Notes: generated by a model from the sequence alone, not told the origin. Shown: positions 34,733 to 44,156, counted from the first letter of the stretch. The stretch is DNA of 64,000 nucleotides from UBA11524 sp965646445 (GCA_965646445.1 CBFFZW010000001.1:124001-188000), one strand, 5' to 3'. Numbers and translations are program-made.

Positions 34733-36438
34733 ACGGCTTCACCTCCCAATTGCAGCTTGGTCAGTTCACGGTACATGGGGCAGCTTTGGAGCAGTTCCCC
34801 GTGGGTACCGCTGCCGATGATGCGCCCCTTTTCCATCACCAGGATGCGGTCGGCCGCCATCACCGAGGATACCCGCTGGGCCACGATGATGGTGGTGGCC
34901 TGCCCGTGACGGGCCCGCAGGGCGTGGCGAAGTTCCCTGTCGGTGCGGAAGTCCAGGGCGGAGGAGCAGTCGTCCAGCAGGAGCAGGCGGGGATCGCCGG
35001 CCAGGGCGCGGCAGATCAGCACCCGCTGCTGCTGACCGCCGGAAAGGTTGCGGCCCTTCACGTTCAGGGGGAAATCAATCCCACCCTCCTTGCGGCGGAT
35101 GAAGTCGGCCTGGGCGCAGTCGATGGCGGAATCAATGGCGTCATCGCTGACTGTTCGTCCAAAGCGGATGTTCTCCCGGAGGGTGTCCGCCATCAGAAAA
35201 TCGCTCTGGAAAACCACGCCCAGCCGCCCGTGGAGCTCCTCCGGGGTCAGGCTGCCGAGGGGGCGGCCATCCAGGAGAATGCGGCCCTTGTCGGGGTCGT
35301 ACAGGCGCATCAGCAGGGAGAGCAGGGTGCTCTTGCCCGAGCCCGTGGGCCCGATGATGCCCAGGGTTTGCCCATGATCGACCGTGAAGGTCAAATTTGA
35401 TATATTGTCAAAATTCTTGTTGTAGGAGAAGGACACATCCTCAAAGACCACATGAGCGGAGACGGCTTCCTTGGGCGCGTCCGTGCGGGGCATGTCCTCC
35501 GGCGTCAGCATGATCTCCTCAATGCGCCGGGCGCTGGCCGAGCCCTTTGAGTACAGGATAAACAGGCGGGAAATGGACAGCATGGCGTTGAGGATGATGG
35601 TGAAGTAGCTCAGGAAAGCAATGATGGTACCGGGCAGCGCCTGCCCCTGATGAACGCGGTACGCGCCCACCAGCACCACCAGCGCCAGGCCGGTGTTCAG
35701 CACCAGGTTGACCAGGGGGCTGACCATGGCCATGGTCATGTCCGCCTTGCGCTGACGGCGGGAGAGCTCCTCGTTGACATCGCTGAAGCTGTCGCGCTCA
35801 TGCTGCGTGCGGGACAGCGCCCGGATGACGCGGGCCCCGGCCATGTTCTCCTGCACCTTGCGCACCATCATATCCTGGCCTTCCTGCACCTTGGTGAACA
35901 GCGGGACGCCCCTGCGGCTGGAGAAGATGACGATCATGGCCAGCAGCGGAAGCGTCGCGATGAGCACAAGGGTCAGCACGGGCTCCAGGGACAGGCTGAC
36001 CAAAATGCCGCCCAAGAGCAGGATCGGCGCACGAACGCCCAGCCGCTGGATGCGATCCACCATGTTCTGTACATTGTAGGTATCGGAGGAAAGCCGCGAT
36101 ACCAGGGAAGCGTCCGTGACGCTGTTTTGCTGGGCGGTGGAAAGGGTCGTGATCTTCGCAAACAGGTCACGGCGCAGGTTATAGGTGAACACCCGGGTGA
36201 TGTCCGTGCTCATGCGGTTGGCGACGACATTCCCCAGCCATGCCCCCAGCGCGCACAGCAGCATCCCTCCAGCCATCAGCCATACGCCCTTCATGTTCCC
36301 GGCGGGGGCGTAGGTATCCAGCAGGACGGACAGCATCCCGGGCAGCAGCAGCTCCACCACCGTCCCGGACAGCTTGATGGTCATCTGAAGGGACATGCGC
36401 TTCCAGTGGGGCTTTAGGTATCGGAAGACTGTTCGCAC
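34729..36438 (-). CDS. ABC exporter half-transporter, degenerate-site subunit
   Basis: 569 residues with an N-terminal six-helix ABC membrane domain and a nucleotide-binding domain. Walker A is GPTGSGKST and the signature is the canonical NLSGGQQQR. However, Walker B reads LLLLDDCSSALD, with Asp in place of the catalytic Glu, and the H-loop reads IIVAQRVSSV, with Gln in place of His. These are the expected substitutions of the non-hydrolysing site in heterodimeric exporters, not decay. It follows the MarR gene with a 25-nt overlap, so the exporter is under MarR control. Confidence 0.92.
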   Translation of the reverse strand: MRTVFRYLKPHWKRMSLQMTIKLSGTVVELLLPGMLSVLLDTYAPAGNMKGVWLMAGGMLLCALGAWLGNVVANRMSTDITRVFTYNLRRDLFAKITTLSTAQQNSVTDASLVSRLSSDTYNVQNMVDRIQRLGVRAPILLLGGILVSLSLEPVLTLVLIATLPLLAMIVIFSSRRGVPLFTKVQEGQDMMVRKVQENMAGARVIRALSRTQHERDSFSDVNEELSRRQRKADMTMAMVSPLVNLVLNTGLALVVLVGAYRVHQGQALPGTIIAFLSYFTIILNAMLSISRLFILYSKGSASARRIEEIMLTPEDMPRTDAPKEAVSAHVVFEDVSFSYNKNFDNISNLTFTVDHGQTLGIIGPTGSGKSTLLSLLMRLYDPDKGRILLDGRPLGSLTPEELHGRLGVVFQSDFLMADTLRENIRFGRTVSDDAIDSAIDCAQADFIRRKEGGIDFPLNVKGRNLSGGQQQRVLICRALAGDPRLLLLDDCSSALDFRTDRELRHALRARHGQATTIIVAQRVSSVMAADRILVMEKGRIIGSGTHGELLQSCPMYRELTKLQLGGEAV

Positions 36439-36881
36439 AGCGTTTTGCCTCCCTTCACATAGGCCTCGGCCCGCTGGGCGACGCGGCCCATCAGATCATC
36501 CAGCAGCGCTTTTTCCTCGGGGGTGAAGTCCGCCGTCAGGTATTCCCGCCAGGCCCGCAGGGTATCAAAGAGGCGCGGCCTCAGGGCCTCGGCCTTGTCG
36601 GTGGGGTAGACGCGCCAGATGCGCCGGTCGGTGGGTTCCGGCTCCCGGCGGATGTAGCCCTTTTCCTCCAGGCCGGTCAGCTGCCGGGTCACGCTGGACT
36701 TGTTGACGTTCAATTCCCTGGCCAGCTCCTCCTGGGTCATGCCGGGCTGGCGGAACAGCGCCGTCAGATAATGAACATGGCAGCCCGCCAGACCGGTGTC
36801 CGCCAATTCACGCTCACGGTAGCGCATCGTGCAGCGGTGGGTCACGCCGATCTGTCTGGAAAAGGGCGGCATGGCGATCAT
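36414..36881 (-). CDS. MarR family transcriptional regulator
   Basis: 155 residues from the ATG at 36881 (IAMPPFSRQIG...), the first start after the promoter/operator; longer upstream frames would cross the promoter. The winged helix is seen in MTQEELARELNVNKSSVTRQ and the wing in YIRREPEPTDRRIWRVYPT. It is the first gene of the operon with the heterodimeric exporter and probably represses it until a drug-like or metabolite ligand binds. The palindrome at 36900-36929, just downstream of its -10 box, is a good autoregulatory operator. Confidence 0.87.
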   Translation of the reverse strand: MIAMPPFSRQIGVTHRCTMRYRERELADTGLAGCHVHYLTALFRQPGMTQEELARELNVNKSSVTRQLTGLEEKGYIRREPEPTDRRIWRVYPTDKAEALRPRLFDTLRAWREYLTADFTPEEKALLDDLMGRVAQRAEAYVKGGKTLCEQSSDT

Positions 36882-36899
36882 CTCGCTTTCAGCAAAAAT

Positions 36900-36958
36900 G
36901 GTTGCGTCTGCAACGTTGCAAACGCAACCATTATAGCGAAAGACTGGAAAAAAGTCAA
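36900..36958 (-). promoter_or_regulatory. Promoter and palindromic operator of the marR-exporter operon
   Basis: On the minus strand: TTGACT (36958-36953), 17 nt, perfect TATAAT (36935-36930). This runs directly into a 30-bp inverted repeat (36900-36929) with outer arms GGTTGCGT/ACGCAACC and an inner palindrome TTGCAACGTTGCAG. The operator covers the expected transcription start. The -35 box overlaps the stop of the radical SAM gene. Confidence 0.82.
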
Positions 36959-37854
36959 CCGTCCGGCCGATCAAACAGGGACAATTGACGGGGCTGAGCG
37001 GCCAGCAGGGCGCGGTTGATGTCCTCAAAGCGCCACAGGAGGCCGTGAAGACGGCAGGCTTCTCGGAAGGCGTCAAAGAGCCGTTCCGGCTGCTGGGCCG
37101 GGCACTCATAGGCGTTGCCGAAGGCGTGGAGATAGCGCTCCCTGACGCCGGGAAATTCCCGTTGCAGGGCGTCGAAATAGTATTCCCGGTTGCCGCTGCG
37201 CAGCGTCATGCCGAAGAAGCAGACCACATACCTGGCTCCGGCGTCGGCGGACAGCGCTACAATCCGGCGAATGTTGTCCTCGCTGTCCGTGATAAAGGGC
37301 AGAACGGGATTCAGCCATACGCCGCCGAATATGCCGGCGTCCGTGAGCTTGCGCAAGGCGGCAAGCCGCTGGGAGGTGGGGGAGACGTGGGGCTCGATCC
37401 GGCGGCAAAGCGCGTCGTCGGCGCAGGTGACGGTCAGCCGCACGTCCACCGGGGCGTGGCGGGCGATGTCCTGCAATATATCGACGTCCCGGGCGCACAG
37501 GGCGGATTTGGTGGTGTAGGAGGCTCCGAAGCGGTAGCGGCTCATGAGCGCAAGCGCCTGACGGGTCAGCCGCAGCTTTTCCTCCAGCGGATTGTAGGGG
37601 TCGCTCATGGCGCCCATGGAGATCACACCGGTTTTCCTTTTCGATCTCAGCTCGCTTTCCAGCAGGGCAATGGCGCCCTCCTTGGGCTGAATCCGATCAA
37701 AATGCTTGATGCCATAGCAAAGCGAGCGGGAATCACAGTAAATGCAGCCATGGCTGCATCCGCGGTAGAGGTTCATGTTCCAGTCGGTATGGAAGAAATC
37801 AGCGCCGCCGACATGAACCGGGGTCAGCAGCTGTCTGGGCGTCAGCGATGTCAT
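36955..37854 (-). CDS. Radical SAM protein, SplB-like/Rv2578c type
   Basis: About 299 residues from the ATG at 37854, chosen because a GAGGTGA RBS lies upstream. The radical SAM cluster motif is CSHGCIYC (Cys33, Cys37, Cys40), close to NLYRGCSHGCIYCDSR, which is characteristic of the SPL/Rv2578c-like group. MGAMSDPYNPLEEKLRLTR and TKSALCARDVDIL are further family segments. The group includes spore photoproduct lyase relatives, but these proteins mostly have unknown substrates. Upstream of marR on the same strand, but with its own start region. Confidence 0.85.
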   Translation of the reverse strand: MTSLTPRQLLTPVHVGGADFFHTDWNMNLYRGCSHGCIYCDSRSLCYGIKHFDRIQPKEGAIALLESELRSKRKTGVISMGAMSDPYNPLEEKLRLTRQALALMSRYRFGASYTTKSALCARDVDILQDIARHAPVDVRLTVTCADDALCRRIEPHVSPTSQRLAALRKLTDAGIFGGVWLNPVLPFITDSEDNIRRIVALSADAGARYVVCFFGMTLRSGNREYYFDALQREFPGVRERYLHAFGNAYECPAQQPERLFDAFREACRLHGLLWRFEDINRALLAAQPRQLSLFDRPDG

Positions 37855-37949
37855 GATTTCACCTCCATGGGCATCATTATAAGAGGGGAGGCGACGGATT
37901 GTCAAGGCGAACAGGAATCAATGTTCGCGTAAGGATTCCCGGGAAAGGC

Positions 37950-37979
37950 TTGATTATTCCGTCCTGTCTGGTATATAAT
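37950..37979 (+). promoter_or_regulatory. Promoter of murC
   Basis: TTGATT (37950-37955), 18-nt spacer, TATAAT (37974-37979), about 30 nt before the start codon. Confidence 0.7.
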
Positions 37980-38008
37980 AATCTGTATGAAATTTCGGAA
38001 GGAAGCGA

Positions 38009-39427
38009 GTGACGGTCATGCAGCTACCGCATATCCGTGATTATAAAGGCAAGCGGGTTCATATGATCGGCATCGGAGGCTCCAGCATGTCGGGGCTGGC
38101 GGAGATGCTGATGGATAAGGGCTACCGGGTGACAGGGTCGGATCGCAGCGAGGGCTACCTCCTGGGCGATGTCCGGGCGAAGGGTGCGGAGGTCTATGTG
38201 GGCCATCGGGCGGAGAATGTCCAGGGCGCGGACGTGGTGGTGTACACCGCGGCCATCCCGGCGGACAATCCCGAGCGTGTGGAAGCCGAGCGTCTGGGCA
38301 TTCCCAGCATGGAGCGGGCCTATCTGCTGGGCCAGTTGATGGAGGGCTATACCGAGGCCGTGGGCATCTGCGGCGCGCACGGCAAGACCACCACCACCTC
38401 CATGCTCAGCCAGATCCTTGTGGAGTGCGGCCTGGATCCGACCATCCACATCGGCGGAAAGCTGGACGCCATCGGCGGCTCCACCCGCATCGGTCAGGGA
38501 GATGCTTTCCTGGCGGAGGCCTGCGAGTTCCGCCGCAGCTTTTTGCGGATGAAGCCCACCATGGCCGTGGTGCTGAACATCGACGCGGATCATCTGGACT
38601 GCTATAAGGACATTGACGAGATCGAAGCCACCTTCGGGCAGTTTATGGCCCTGGTGCCGGAGGACGGCCTGGTCATCGGCAAGGGGACGGACGAGCGCAT
38701 TCTCCGGCAAATGGCGAAGCTGCATTGCCACACGGAGACTTTCGGCCTGACGGCGGCGTGCGACTGGCATCCCGTGAATCTTCGGGAGGACGACCGGGGC
38801 TATGCCTCCTACGAGCTGTATCATGGCGATACGCGGGTGGCCAACGTCACCATGGCGGTGCCCGGCAGCTTCAATGTGGAGAACGGCCTGGCCGCGCTGG
38901 CGGCGGCGCACGAGCTGGGGGCAGATATGACCAAGGCTGCGGAAAGCCTGAGCAAGTTTCACGGGGCCCACCGTCGCTTTGAGCTGACCGACACCATTGA
39001 CGGCGTGGAGGTTTTCCACGATTACGGCCACAATCCCACGGAAATGCGCAACGCCCTGAATGTGGCGCGCAAGCGGTGCAAGGGTCGGCTCTGGGCTGTC
39101 ATGCAGCCCCATACTTACAGCCGGGTGCGCAGCCTGTTCAGCGATTACCTGACCTGCACGGAGGCGGCGGACTTTACCCTGGTGACGGACATCTGCGCCG
39201 CCCGGGAAAAGGATCCCGGCGACCTCAACAGCGGCATGCTGGTGGAAGGCATGAGGGCTAAGGGAATCGACGCCACCTGGACGCCTTCCTTTGACGATAC
39301 GGAGCGTTACCTGCGCGCCCATTGGCAGCCCGGCGATCTGGTGCTGACCATGGGCTGCGGGGATGTGAACCTTCTTAACGATCAGATTCACCGCCACGAT
39401 GAAGAAAAGAAGAACCATGAGCGTTGA
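38009..39427 (+). CDS. murC: UDP-N-acetylmuramate--L-alanine ligase
   Basis: Cytoplasmic peptidoglycan enzyme that adds L-Ala to UDP-MurNAc. 472 residues from GTG 38009, or 469 from ATG 38018; GGAAGG is better spaced for the GTG. Mur ligase features are visible: N-terminal nucleotide-fold HMIGIGGSSMSGLAEML, ATP-binding GAHGKTTTTSML, central-domain ECEFRRSFL-type segment (AEACEFRRSFLRMKP), and HDYGHNPTEM in the C-terminal domain. Its 3' end overlaps the start of the broken GNAT gene by 11 nt. Confidence 0.94.
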   Translation: MTVMQLPHIRDYKGKRVHMIGIGGSSMSGLAEMLMDKGYRVTGSDRSEGYLLGDVRAKGAEVYVGHRAENVQGADVVVYTAAIPADNPERVEAERLGIPSMERAYLLGQLMEGYTEAVGICGAHGKTTTTSMLSQILVECGLDPTIHIGGKLDAIGGSTRIGQGDAFLAEACEFRRSFLRMKPTMAVVLNIDADHLDCYKDIDEIEATFGQFMALVPEDGLVIGKGTDERILRQMAKLHCHTETFGLTAACDWHPVNLREDDRGYASYELYHGDTRVANVTMAVPGSFNVENGLAALAAAHELGADMTKAAESLSKFHGAHRRFELTDTIDGVEVFHDYGHNPTEMRNALNVARKRCKGRLWAVMQPHTYSRVRSLFSDYLTCTEAADFTLVTDICAAREKDPGDLNSGMLVEGMRAKGIDATWTPSFDDTERYLRAHWQPGDLVLTMGCGDVNLLNDQIHRHDEEKKNHER

Positions 39428-39874
39428 CATCAGGCCCTATACAAGGGCATGCGTGGATGACGTAATCGCGTTTGAGCGGGAGCTGCGCAGGCAGGAGGAT
39501 TTCTGGGGCTGGAGCATTGACGAGGCCTATGTCCGCCAGGTGACGGCCAGCTTTGACGCGGCGGCCTTCGATGCCGCTGTATCCTTCCTGGCCTATGAGG
39601 ACGGCAGGGGGGTGGGCCGGATTGACGCCGCATCGTCCCGACCCGTTTCGACGGTTCCGTTCAGGCCTATCTGGACTGGCTGTGCGTGCTGAAGAGTCAT
39701 CGCCACCGCGGTGTGGCGCGGCTGCTGATGCAAAGCCTGCGGACGGAATTGAAGCGCAGGGGCGTTGCCAAAATGATCGGTCTGATCGCCGCCAATGACG
39801 AGGCGCAGCGGTTTTACCGCGCCATGGAAAACGCGAAAATTCAGGACGAGGGTATTTGGATCGACATCGTTTAA
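39417..39874 (+). pseudogene. GNAT family N-acetyltransferase, frameshifted
   Basis: The first frame reads SVDIRPYTRACVDDVIAFERE... up to GRIDAA (about 39633). It is then shifted by loss of one base (GCCGCATCG where GCC GCC ATC G is expected). In the corrected frame it continues IVPTRFDGSVQAYLDWLCVL and then HRHRGVARLLMQSLR, which is the acetyl-CoA binding motif A (RG-x-A), ending IWIDIV at 39874. Corrected length is about 152 residues. It is coupled to murC by overlap. The substrate is unknown. Confidence 0.82.
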
Positions 39875-39903
39875 TGGCCGGGAGAACGCATAGAAAGGCA
39901 AAT

Positions 39904-39940
39904 GGAAGCAGGGCGATGAAACGTCTTGCTTCTTTTTTTG
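39904..39940 (+). terminator. Terminator after the murC/GNAT unit
   Basis: GAAGCA (39905-39910) pairs with TGCTTC, followed by seven T residues. The stem is short, so confidence is moderate. Confidence 0.55.
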
Positions 39941-40024
39941 AGGCGCAAAAGCCTCCCTATGCGCTTGGTTCTTTTCAGAGCCTTGTCCCCATACCCTTGC
40001 AGGAGAAGCAGGGGGAGGTACGCT

Positions 40025-41002
40025 ATGGACAAGACGGCGAAGGCAAAGGCGTTTTCGGCGGTGGGCGCGGTGGTGGGGGCCGGCTTCGCGTCGGGGCAGG
40101 AGATCGACGGTTTTTTCGCGCGCTTCGGTGTGAACGGCCTGATTGGCGCCGGCGCGGCCATCATCATTATCGCGGGTCTCGCGTCACGGTCGCTGGCCTG
40201 TCCCGGCGTCGCGGGAATGCCCGTCCGCTGGGCAGGACGCTGGCCGGGGCGGCTGTGGCGGGGGATGTTTGGTGCGCTGGCCCTGGCTTCCGGCGGGGCG
40301 ATGCTGGCTGGGGCAGGGGAGTTGGCCGCGCTGATGCTGCCCATTCCCCTGGCGTACCCGTTAGGGCTGGCCGTTACGCTGATGGCCGCGCTGCTGATGG
40401 CGCGGGGACAGCGGGCAATCCCCTGGGTCAGCAAGGCCCTTGTGGGGCTGACGGTGCTGATGGCGCTGGCGGGCTGGGCGCTTCCTGCCAAGCGCGCCGC
40501 CATTGTATGGAAAACCGGTCTGCTGGACAGCATGATCCATGGCGCCAGCTATGGCGGGATGAACATGGCGCTGGTGGTTCCTCTGCTGGCCTTGTCGGCG
40601 GGGGAGCTGACGCCGCAGGGGAAGAGACAGTGCGTGCTTCTGACCGCCGGCATCATGGGAACGCTGCTGACGGCGGGGATTCTGCTCTTTTTCCGGCATA
40701 CGGCGCTGATTGGGCAGACGCTGCCCTTCATTCGCATGATGAGCTATTATGGCCGCCTGGGCTGGAAGGTGTCGGGCGTCACGCTGTACCTGGCGCTGCT
40801 GACGACGGCCTGCGCCGCCCTGCGAAGTCTCTATGCGCTCCTTCCCGAACGCCCCTGGACGCGCGCGGCGGCGCCGGTGCTGCTGCTGCTTTGCTCCGCC
40901 CTGGGCTTCACGGGCATGGTGAGCAGGGTCTATCCGGTGCTGGGCGCGGGCTGCCTGGGGCTGCTGGCGGCAGCGGCGGTTGCCTCTGGGCATGAAAAGT
41001 GA
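40025..41002 (+). CDS. YkvI-like membrane protein (APC-type fold)
   Basis: 325 residues with about ten hydrophobic helices, starting AKAFSAVGAVVGAGFASGQE, which is the hallmark N-terminal helix of the YkvI family (LeuT/APC-fold transporters of unknown substrate, widely present in spore-forming Bacillota). ATG 40025 is preceded by GGGGGAGGT. It stands alone between murC and alr. Confidence 0.8.
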   Translation: MDKTAKAKAFSAVGAVVGAGFASGQEIDGFFARFGVNGLIGAGAAIIIIAGLASRSLACPGVAGMPVRWAGRWPGRLWRGMFGALALASGGAMLAGAGELAALMLPIPLAYPLGLAVTLMAALLMARGQRAIPWVSKALVGLTVLMALAGWALPAKRAAIVWKTGLLDSMIHGASYGGMNMALVVPLLALSAGELTPQGKRQCVLLTAGIMGTLLTAGILLFFRHTALIGQTLPFIRMMSYYGRLGWKVSGVTLYLALLTTACAALRSLYALLPERPWTRAAAPVLLLLCSALGFTGMVSRVYPVLGAGCLGLLAAAAVASGHEK

Positions 41003-41101
41003 GAAATCAGCCGGTTCGGGCTTTTCTTCCGAATCGGAGTGTGGTATAATAATACGACATGCCGTCCCGACGGATGGCAAGTTCGGAAACAAAGAGGGCG
41101 A

Positions 41102-42217
41102 ATGGCGTTGAATGTACGGCATCAGCGGCGCATCGTGGATCTGTCCATCCTGCGCGAAAACGTAAGGCTCATCTGCCAGGCTGTACCTGATGCTACACGG
41201 GTGATGGCGGTGGTCAAGGCGGACGCCTATGGCCATGGGCTGGTGCCTGTGGCGAAGGAAGCGCTGACGGCCGGGGCCTCCTGGCTGGCGGTGGCGACCG
41301 TGGAGGAGGGCGCGGAGCTGCGCAGGGCCGGGGTTGCCGCGCCGATCCTGGCCCTGGGCGCCACATCGGCGGACGAGGCTGCGGCGGCCGTTCCCCTGGA
41401 CATTACCCTGACGGTCTGTACGCCGGCGATGGTGCGTGCCGTTCAGGCGGCTGCGGAGCGCTGTCGCCGGGAAGCGCCGGTCCACCTGAAGCTGGATACG
41501 GGGATGAACCGCATCGGCGTTCGTGATGAAGACGAGCTTCGGGCGGTGCTGGCTGCCCTGGCGGACTGCCCGAACGTCCGCCTGACGGGGGCCTTCACCC
41601 ATTTCGCGGACGCCGACGGCCAGGACATGGCCTTCACGGACGAGCAGTTCCGCCGCTTTATGCGGCTTTCCTCGCTGCTGCCGGAGGGTATCCTGCGCCA
41701 TTGCTGCAATTCAGCCGCGATTCATCGCCGGCCAGAGGTGGCCCTGGATATGGTGCGGGCGGGCATTTCCATGTACGGCTACCCTCCTGTGGAGACAAGC
41801 CTGCCTTTGAAGCCCTTCATGTCCTGGGAGACGGAGGTCACCTATGTGAAGACGCTGCGCCCGGGGGACACGGTGAGCTATAACCGCTGCTACACGGCGG
41901 ATCAGCCCATGGTGCTGGCGACCGTGTCCTGCGGCTATGGCGACGGCTACCACCGGGCGGCTACTGGTCACGCGGAGGTGCTGATCCATGGCTGCCGGGC
42001 TCCGATTGTGGGGCGAATCTGCATGGATCAGATGATGGCGGATGTGACGCACATTCCGAATGTTCAGCCGGGCGACCGGGTGACGCTCATGGGGCAAAGC
42101 GGCGAGGAGCGGATCACCGCGGAGGATATTGCCCGCTGGGCAGGCACCATCAGCTATGAGGTTTTGCTGGCGGCCACGGGTCGCGTGCCCCGGGAGTGGA
42201 TTCGTGGCAGCCGCTGA
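41102..42217 (+). CDS. alr: Alanine racemase
   Basis: PLP enzyme of 371 residues that interconverts L- and D-alanine for peptidoglycan. The PLP lysine is in VMAVVKADAYGHG, and further family segments are LKLDTGMNRIGV, HCCNSAAIHR, ALDMVRAGISMYGYPP and VGRICMDQMMADVT; SYNRCYTA lies where the second catalytic Tyr is expected. ATG 41102 has an AGAGGG site upstream, and a TATAAT box is at 41045-41050 with only a weak -35. The next gene's GTG start lies inside the 3' end of alr. Confidence 0.94.
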   Translation: MALNVRHQRRIVDLSILRENVRLICQAVPDATRVMAVVKADAYGHGLVPVAKEALTAGASWLAVATVEEGAELRRAGVAAPILALGATSADEAAAAVPLDITLTVCTPAMVRAVQAAAERCRREAPVHLKLDTGMNRIGVRDEDELRAVLAALADCPNVRLTGAFTHFADADGQDMAFTDEQFRRFMRLSSLLPEGILRHCCNSAAIHRRPEVALDMVRAGISMYGYPPVETSLPLKPFMSWETEVTYVKTLRPGDTVSYNRCYTADQPMVLATVSCGYGDGYHRAATGHAEVLIHGCRAPIVGRICMDQMMADVTHIPNVQPGDRVTLMGQSGEERITAEDIARWAGTISYEVLLAATGRVPREWIRGSR

Positions 42218-42794
42218 GAAAGCGGCCCTTCGGCGGGCTGTCCGGGCGGCATGGCCCGGGGATGAGCAGCGCGCGCGGGAAAGCGCGGCGCTTTGCGGTC
42301 ACCTGCTTCAAAGCCTGTGGTATCAAAAGGCTGAAGTCATAGGCGCCTACTGGCCCATAAGGCGGGAGGCGGATGTGACACCGGTGCTGAAGGACGCCAT
42401 CGCCCGAGGGAAAACGCTGGCGCTGCCGCTGATTGAAGGCCCGCATGTGATGACCTTCCGGCGGGTTCCATCCCTCGACGTGCTTCGACCCGGGGCCTAT
42501 GGCCTGCTGGAACCGGAATCCGGCCTGGAGGTGGTACCGGCGGAGGCGCTGTCGCTGCTGATCGTCCCGGTGGAAGCCGTCAGCAGCCGGGGCTTCCGCC
42601 TGGGCAAGGGCGGGGGATACTACGACGCTTACCTTCCGGCGGTGCGCTGTCCGGCCATGGGGGCGGTGATGTCCTGGCAATGGCGGGAGGACATTCCGCT
42701 GGAGCCCTGGGATCAACCGCTTTGCGCGGCGGCGGACGCCCGCGGCATACATCTGTTTGAGAATGGATCCAAAGAAAGGAATGGAGTACTGTGA
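42204..42794 (+). CDS. 5-formyltetrahydrofolate cyclo-ligase
   Basis: Folate-recycling enzyme (5-FTHF to 5,10-methenyl-THF, ATP dependent), 196 residues. The GTG at 42204 overlaps alr by 14 nt and has GGGAG upstream. Family signatures: AYWPIRREADVTP, and the C-terminal GFRLGKGGGYYDAYL loop that binds ATP. The stop overlaps the next gene's GTG (GTGA). Confidence 0.9.
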   Translation: MAAAEKAALRRAVRAAWPGDEQRARESAALCGHLLQSLWYQKAEVIGAYWPIRREADVTPVLKDAIARGKTLALPLIEGPHVMTFRRVPSLDVLRPGAYGLLEPESGLEVVPAEALSLLIVPVEAVSSRGFRLGKGGGYYDAYLPAVRCPAMGAVMSWQWREDIPLEPWDQPLCAAADARGIHLFENGSKERNGVL

Positions 42795-43603
42795 GCAAAA
42801 AGAAGCCATCCATGAAGCTTTCAGACGTTAAGCTGAACTACCTGACCGGCAAGCCGGTGGATCACCAAACCCTCAAGAGCTGCTTTTCCATGTTCGGCTC
42901 CCTGATTGCCATGGGGGTGCTGTTTGTCATTATCGGCATGGCGCTGATGATGGACAGCGCGGTTCTGCGCATCGTCCTCAATGGCGCGGTGCTTCTGTCC
43001 GCGCTGTTCATGTACTTCCAGATGGGGAGCGCCAAGGGCGGAACGGCGGTCAACCAGGGTGAAATCATGTATGACCGCCGTCAAAACGGCCAGCTGGTTT
43101 CGGAAAACGACCTGCGGAACTGCTATCATCCTGCCAAGGGCTTCCTGATCGGCCTGCTGGGCTCGCTGCCCTTCATCATCATCGCGACCATCCTGGCGCT
43201 GACGACCTCCCGCCAGATGACGGGCATGGGCGCGCTGCCCTCCTGGCTGAGCGCCTTCCAGAACCGCGCGGAAATCGGCAGCGCCCTGGCTTTCTATTAT
43301 GAGCCCGTGGCGCTGACCGTGGAGGACGTGACCCGCGTCATCACCCGCATGATGCTGATGCCTGTGGTCAATATTTTCAACCTGTACGACGCTGAAGCGC
43401 TGCTGCTGATGGAGCGCCTGAGCCCCTTGTTCCTGCTGCTGCCCGGCGTGGCCTACGGCATCGGCTACACCCAGGGTATCACGCTGCGCAAGCAGGTTGT
43501 CATCGGCATTGCCGAGGGTGAAAAGAAGCGCAAGAAGAAGGAGCGCCGTCAGCAGCGGCAGCAGCGCACTCGGGCGCCCAAGGGCCCTGAGCAGCTGAAC
43601 TGA
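42791..43603 (+). CDS. Hypothetical membrane protein with basic tail
   Basis: 270 residues. I do not recognise a family. There are helices at about 30-52 (CFSMFGSLIAMGVLFVIIGM), 58-78, 118-138 (GFLIGLLGSLPFIIIATILA), and 215-235 (LFLLLPGVAYGIGYTQG). The C-terminus is strongly basic and low in complexity (KKRKKKERRQQRQQ), possibly nucleic-acid or ribosome facing. It is translationally coupled to the cyclo-ligase gene and followed by rsmD after 7 nt, so it belongs to the housekeeping operon alr-fthC-X-rsmD-coaD. Confidence 0.8.
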   Translation: MSKKKPSMKLSDVKLNYLTGKPVDHQTLKSCFSMFGSLIAMGVLFVIIGMALMMDSAVLRIVLNGAVLLSALFMYFQMGSAKGGTAVNQGEIMYDRRQNGQLVSENDLRNCYHPAKGFLIGLLGSLPFIIIATILALTTSRQMTGMGALPSWLSAFQNRAEIGSALAFYYEPVALTVEDVTRVITRMMLMPVVNIFNLYDAEALLLMERLSPLFLLLPGVAYGIGYTQGITLRKQVVIGIAEGEKKRKKKERRQQRQQRTRAPKGPEQLN

Positions 43604-43610
43604 AGCGGCC

Positions 43611-44156
43611 ATGCGGATCATTGCGGGCAGCGCCCGTTCCCGTGTGATTGAGGCGCCCAAGGGCCGGGATACCCGCCCGACGCTGGATCGTGTGCGGGAA
43701 AACCTGTTCAATATCCTGCAGGGGCGCGTGACGGACGCGAAGGTGCTGGATCTGTTTGCCGGCAGCGGCGCGCTGTCGCTGGAGGCCGTCAGCCGGGGCG
43801 CGGCCATGGCGGTGATGGCGGATCATGACAGGGCGGCCATCGCCGCGGAGAAGCGGAACGCGCAGGCCCTGCGCTTTGAGGAGCACACGCGGATCATTCA
43901 CGCGCCGTGGCAGCAGACGGTTCAGCTGCTGGCCCAGGAGGGCGCGAAATTCGATCTGATCTTCCTTGACCCGCCCTACGCCATGGCGGGCTTGTCCCAG
44001 GTCATGGCATCGCTCATTCCGCTGATGTCGGAAGACGCCCTGGTGGTGGTGGAGCATGAGGCAAGAACAGCTCCGGAGGCTTCCGATGCCTTTGAAAAGA
44101 CGGATGAGCGGAAATGGGGCTATGTTGGCGTCAGTTTTTTCCGTTTGAGGGAGTAG
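43611..44156 (+). CDS. rsmD: 16S rRNA (guanine(966)-N(2))-methyltransferase RsmD
   Basis: 181 residues. The SAM-binding motif I is DLFAGSGALSLEAVSRGA and the catalytic motif IV is FLDPPYAM (DPPY). RIIAGSARSRVIEAPKGRDTRPT at the N-terminus is the conserved substrate-facing segment. It lies immediately before coaD, the common rsmD-coaD pair in Bacillota. Confidence 0.92.
   Translation: MRIIAGSARSRVIEAPKGRDTRPTLDRVRENLFNILQGRVTDAKVLDLFAGSGALSLEAVSRGAAMAVMADHDRAAIAAEKRNAQALRFEEHTRIIHAPWQQTVQLLAQEGAKFDLIFLDPPYAMAGLSQVMASLIPLMSEDALVVVEHEARTAPEASDAFEKTDERKWGYVGVSFFRLRE

Noticed and set aside
41022..41050. Full promoter for alr
   Set aside because: The -10 TATAAT is good, but the -35 region (TTTTCT) is too weak to list as a feature.
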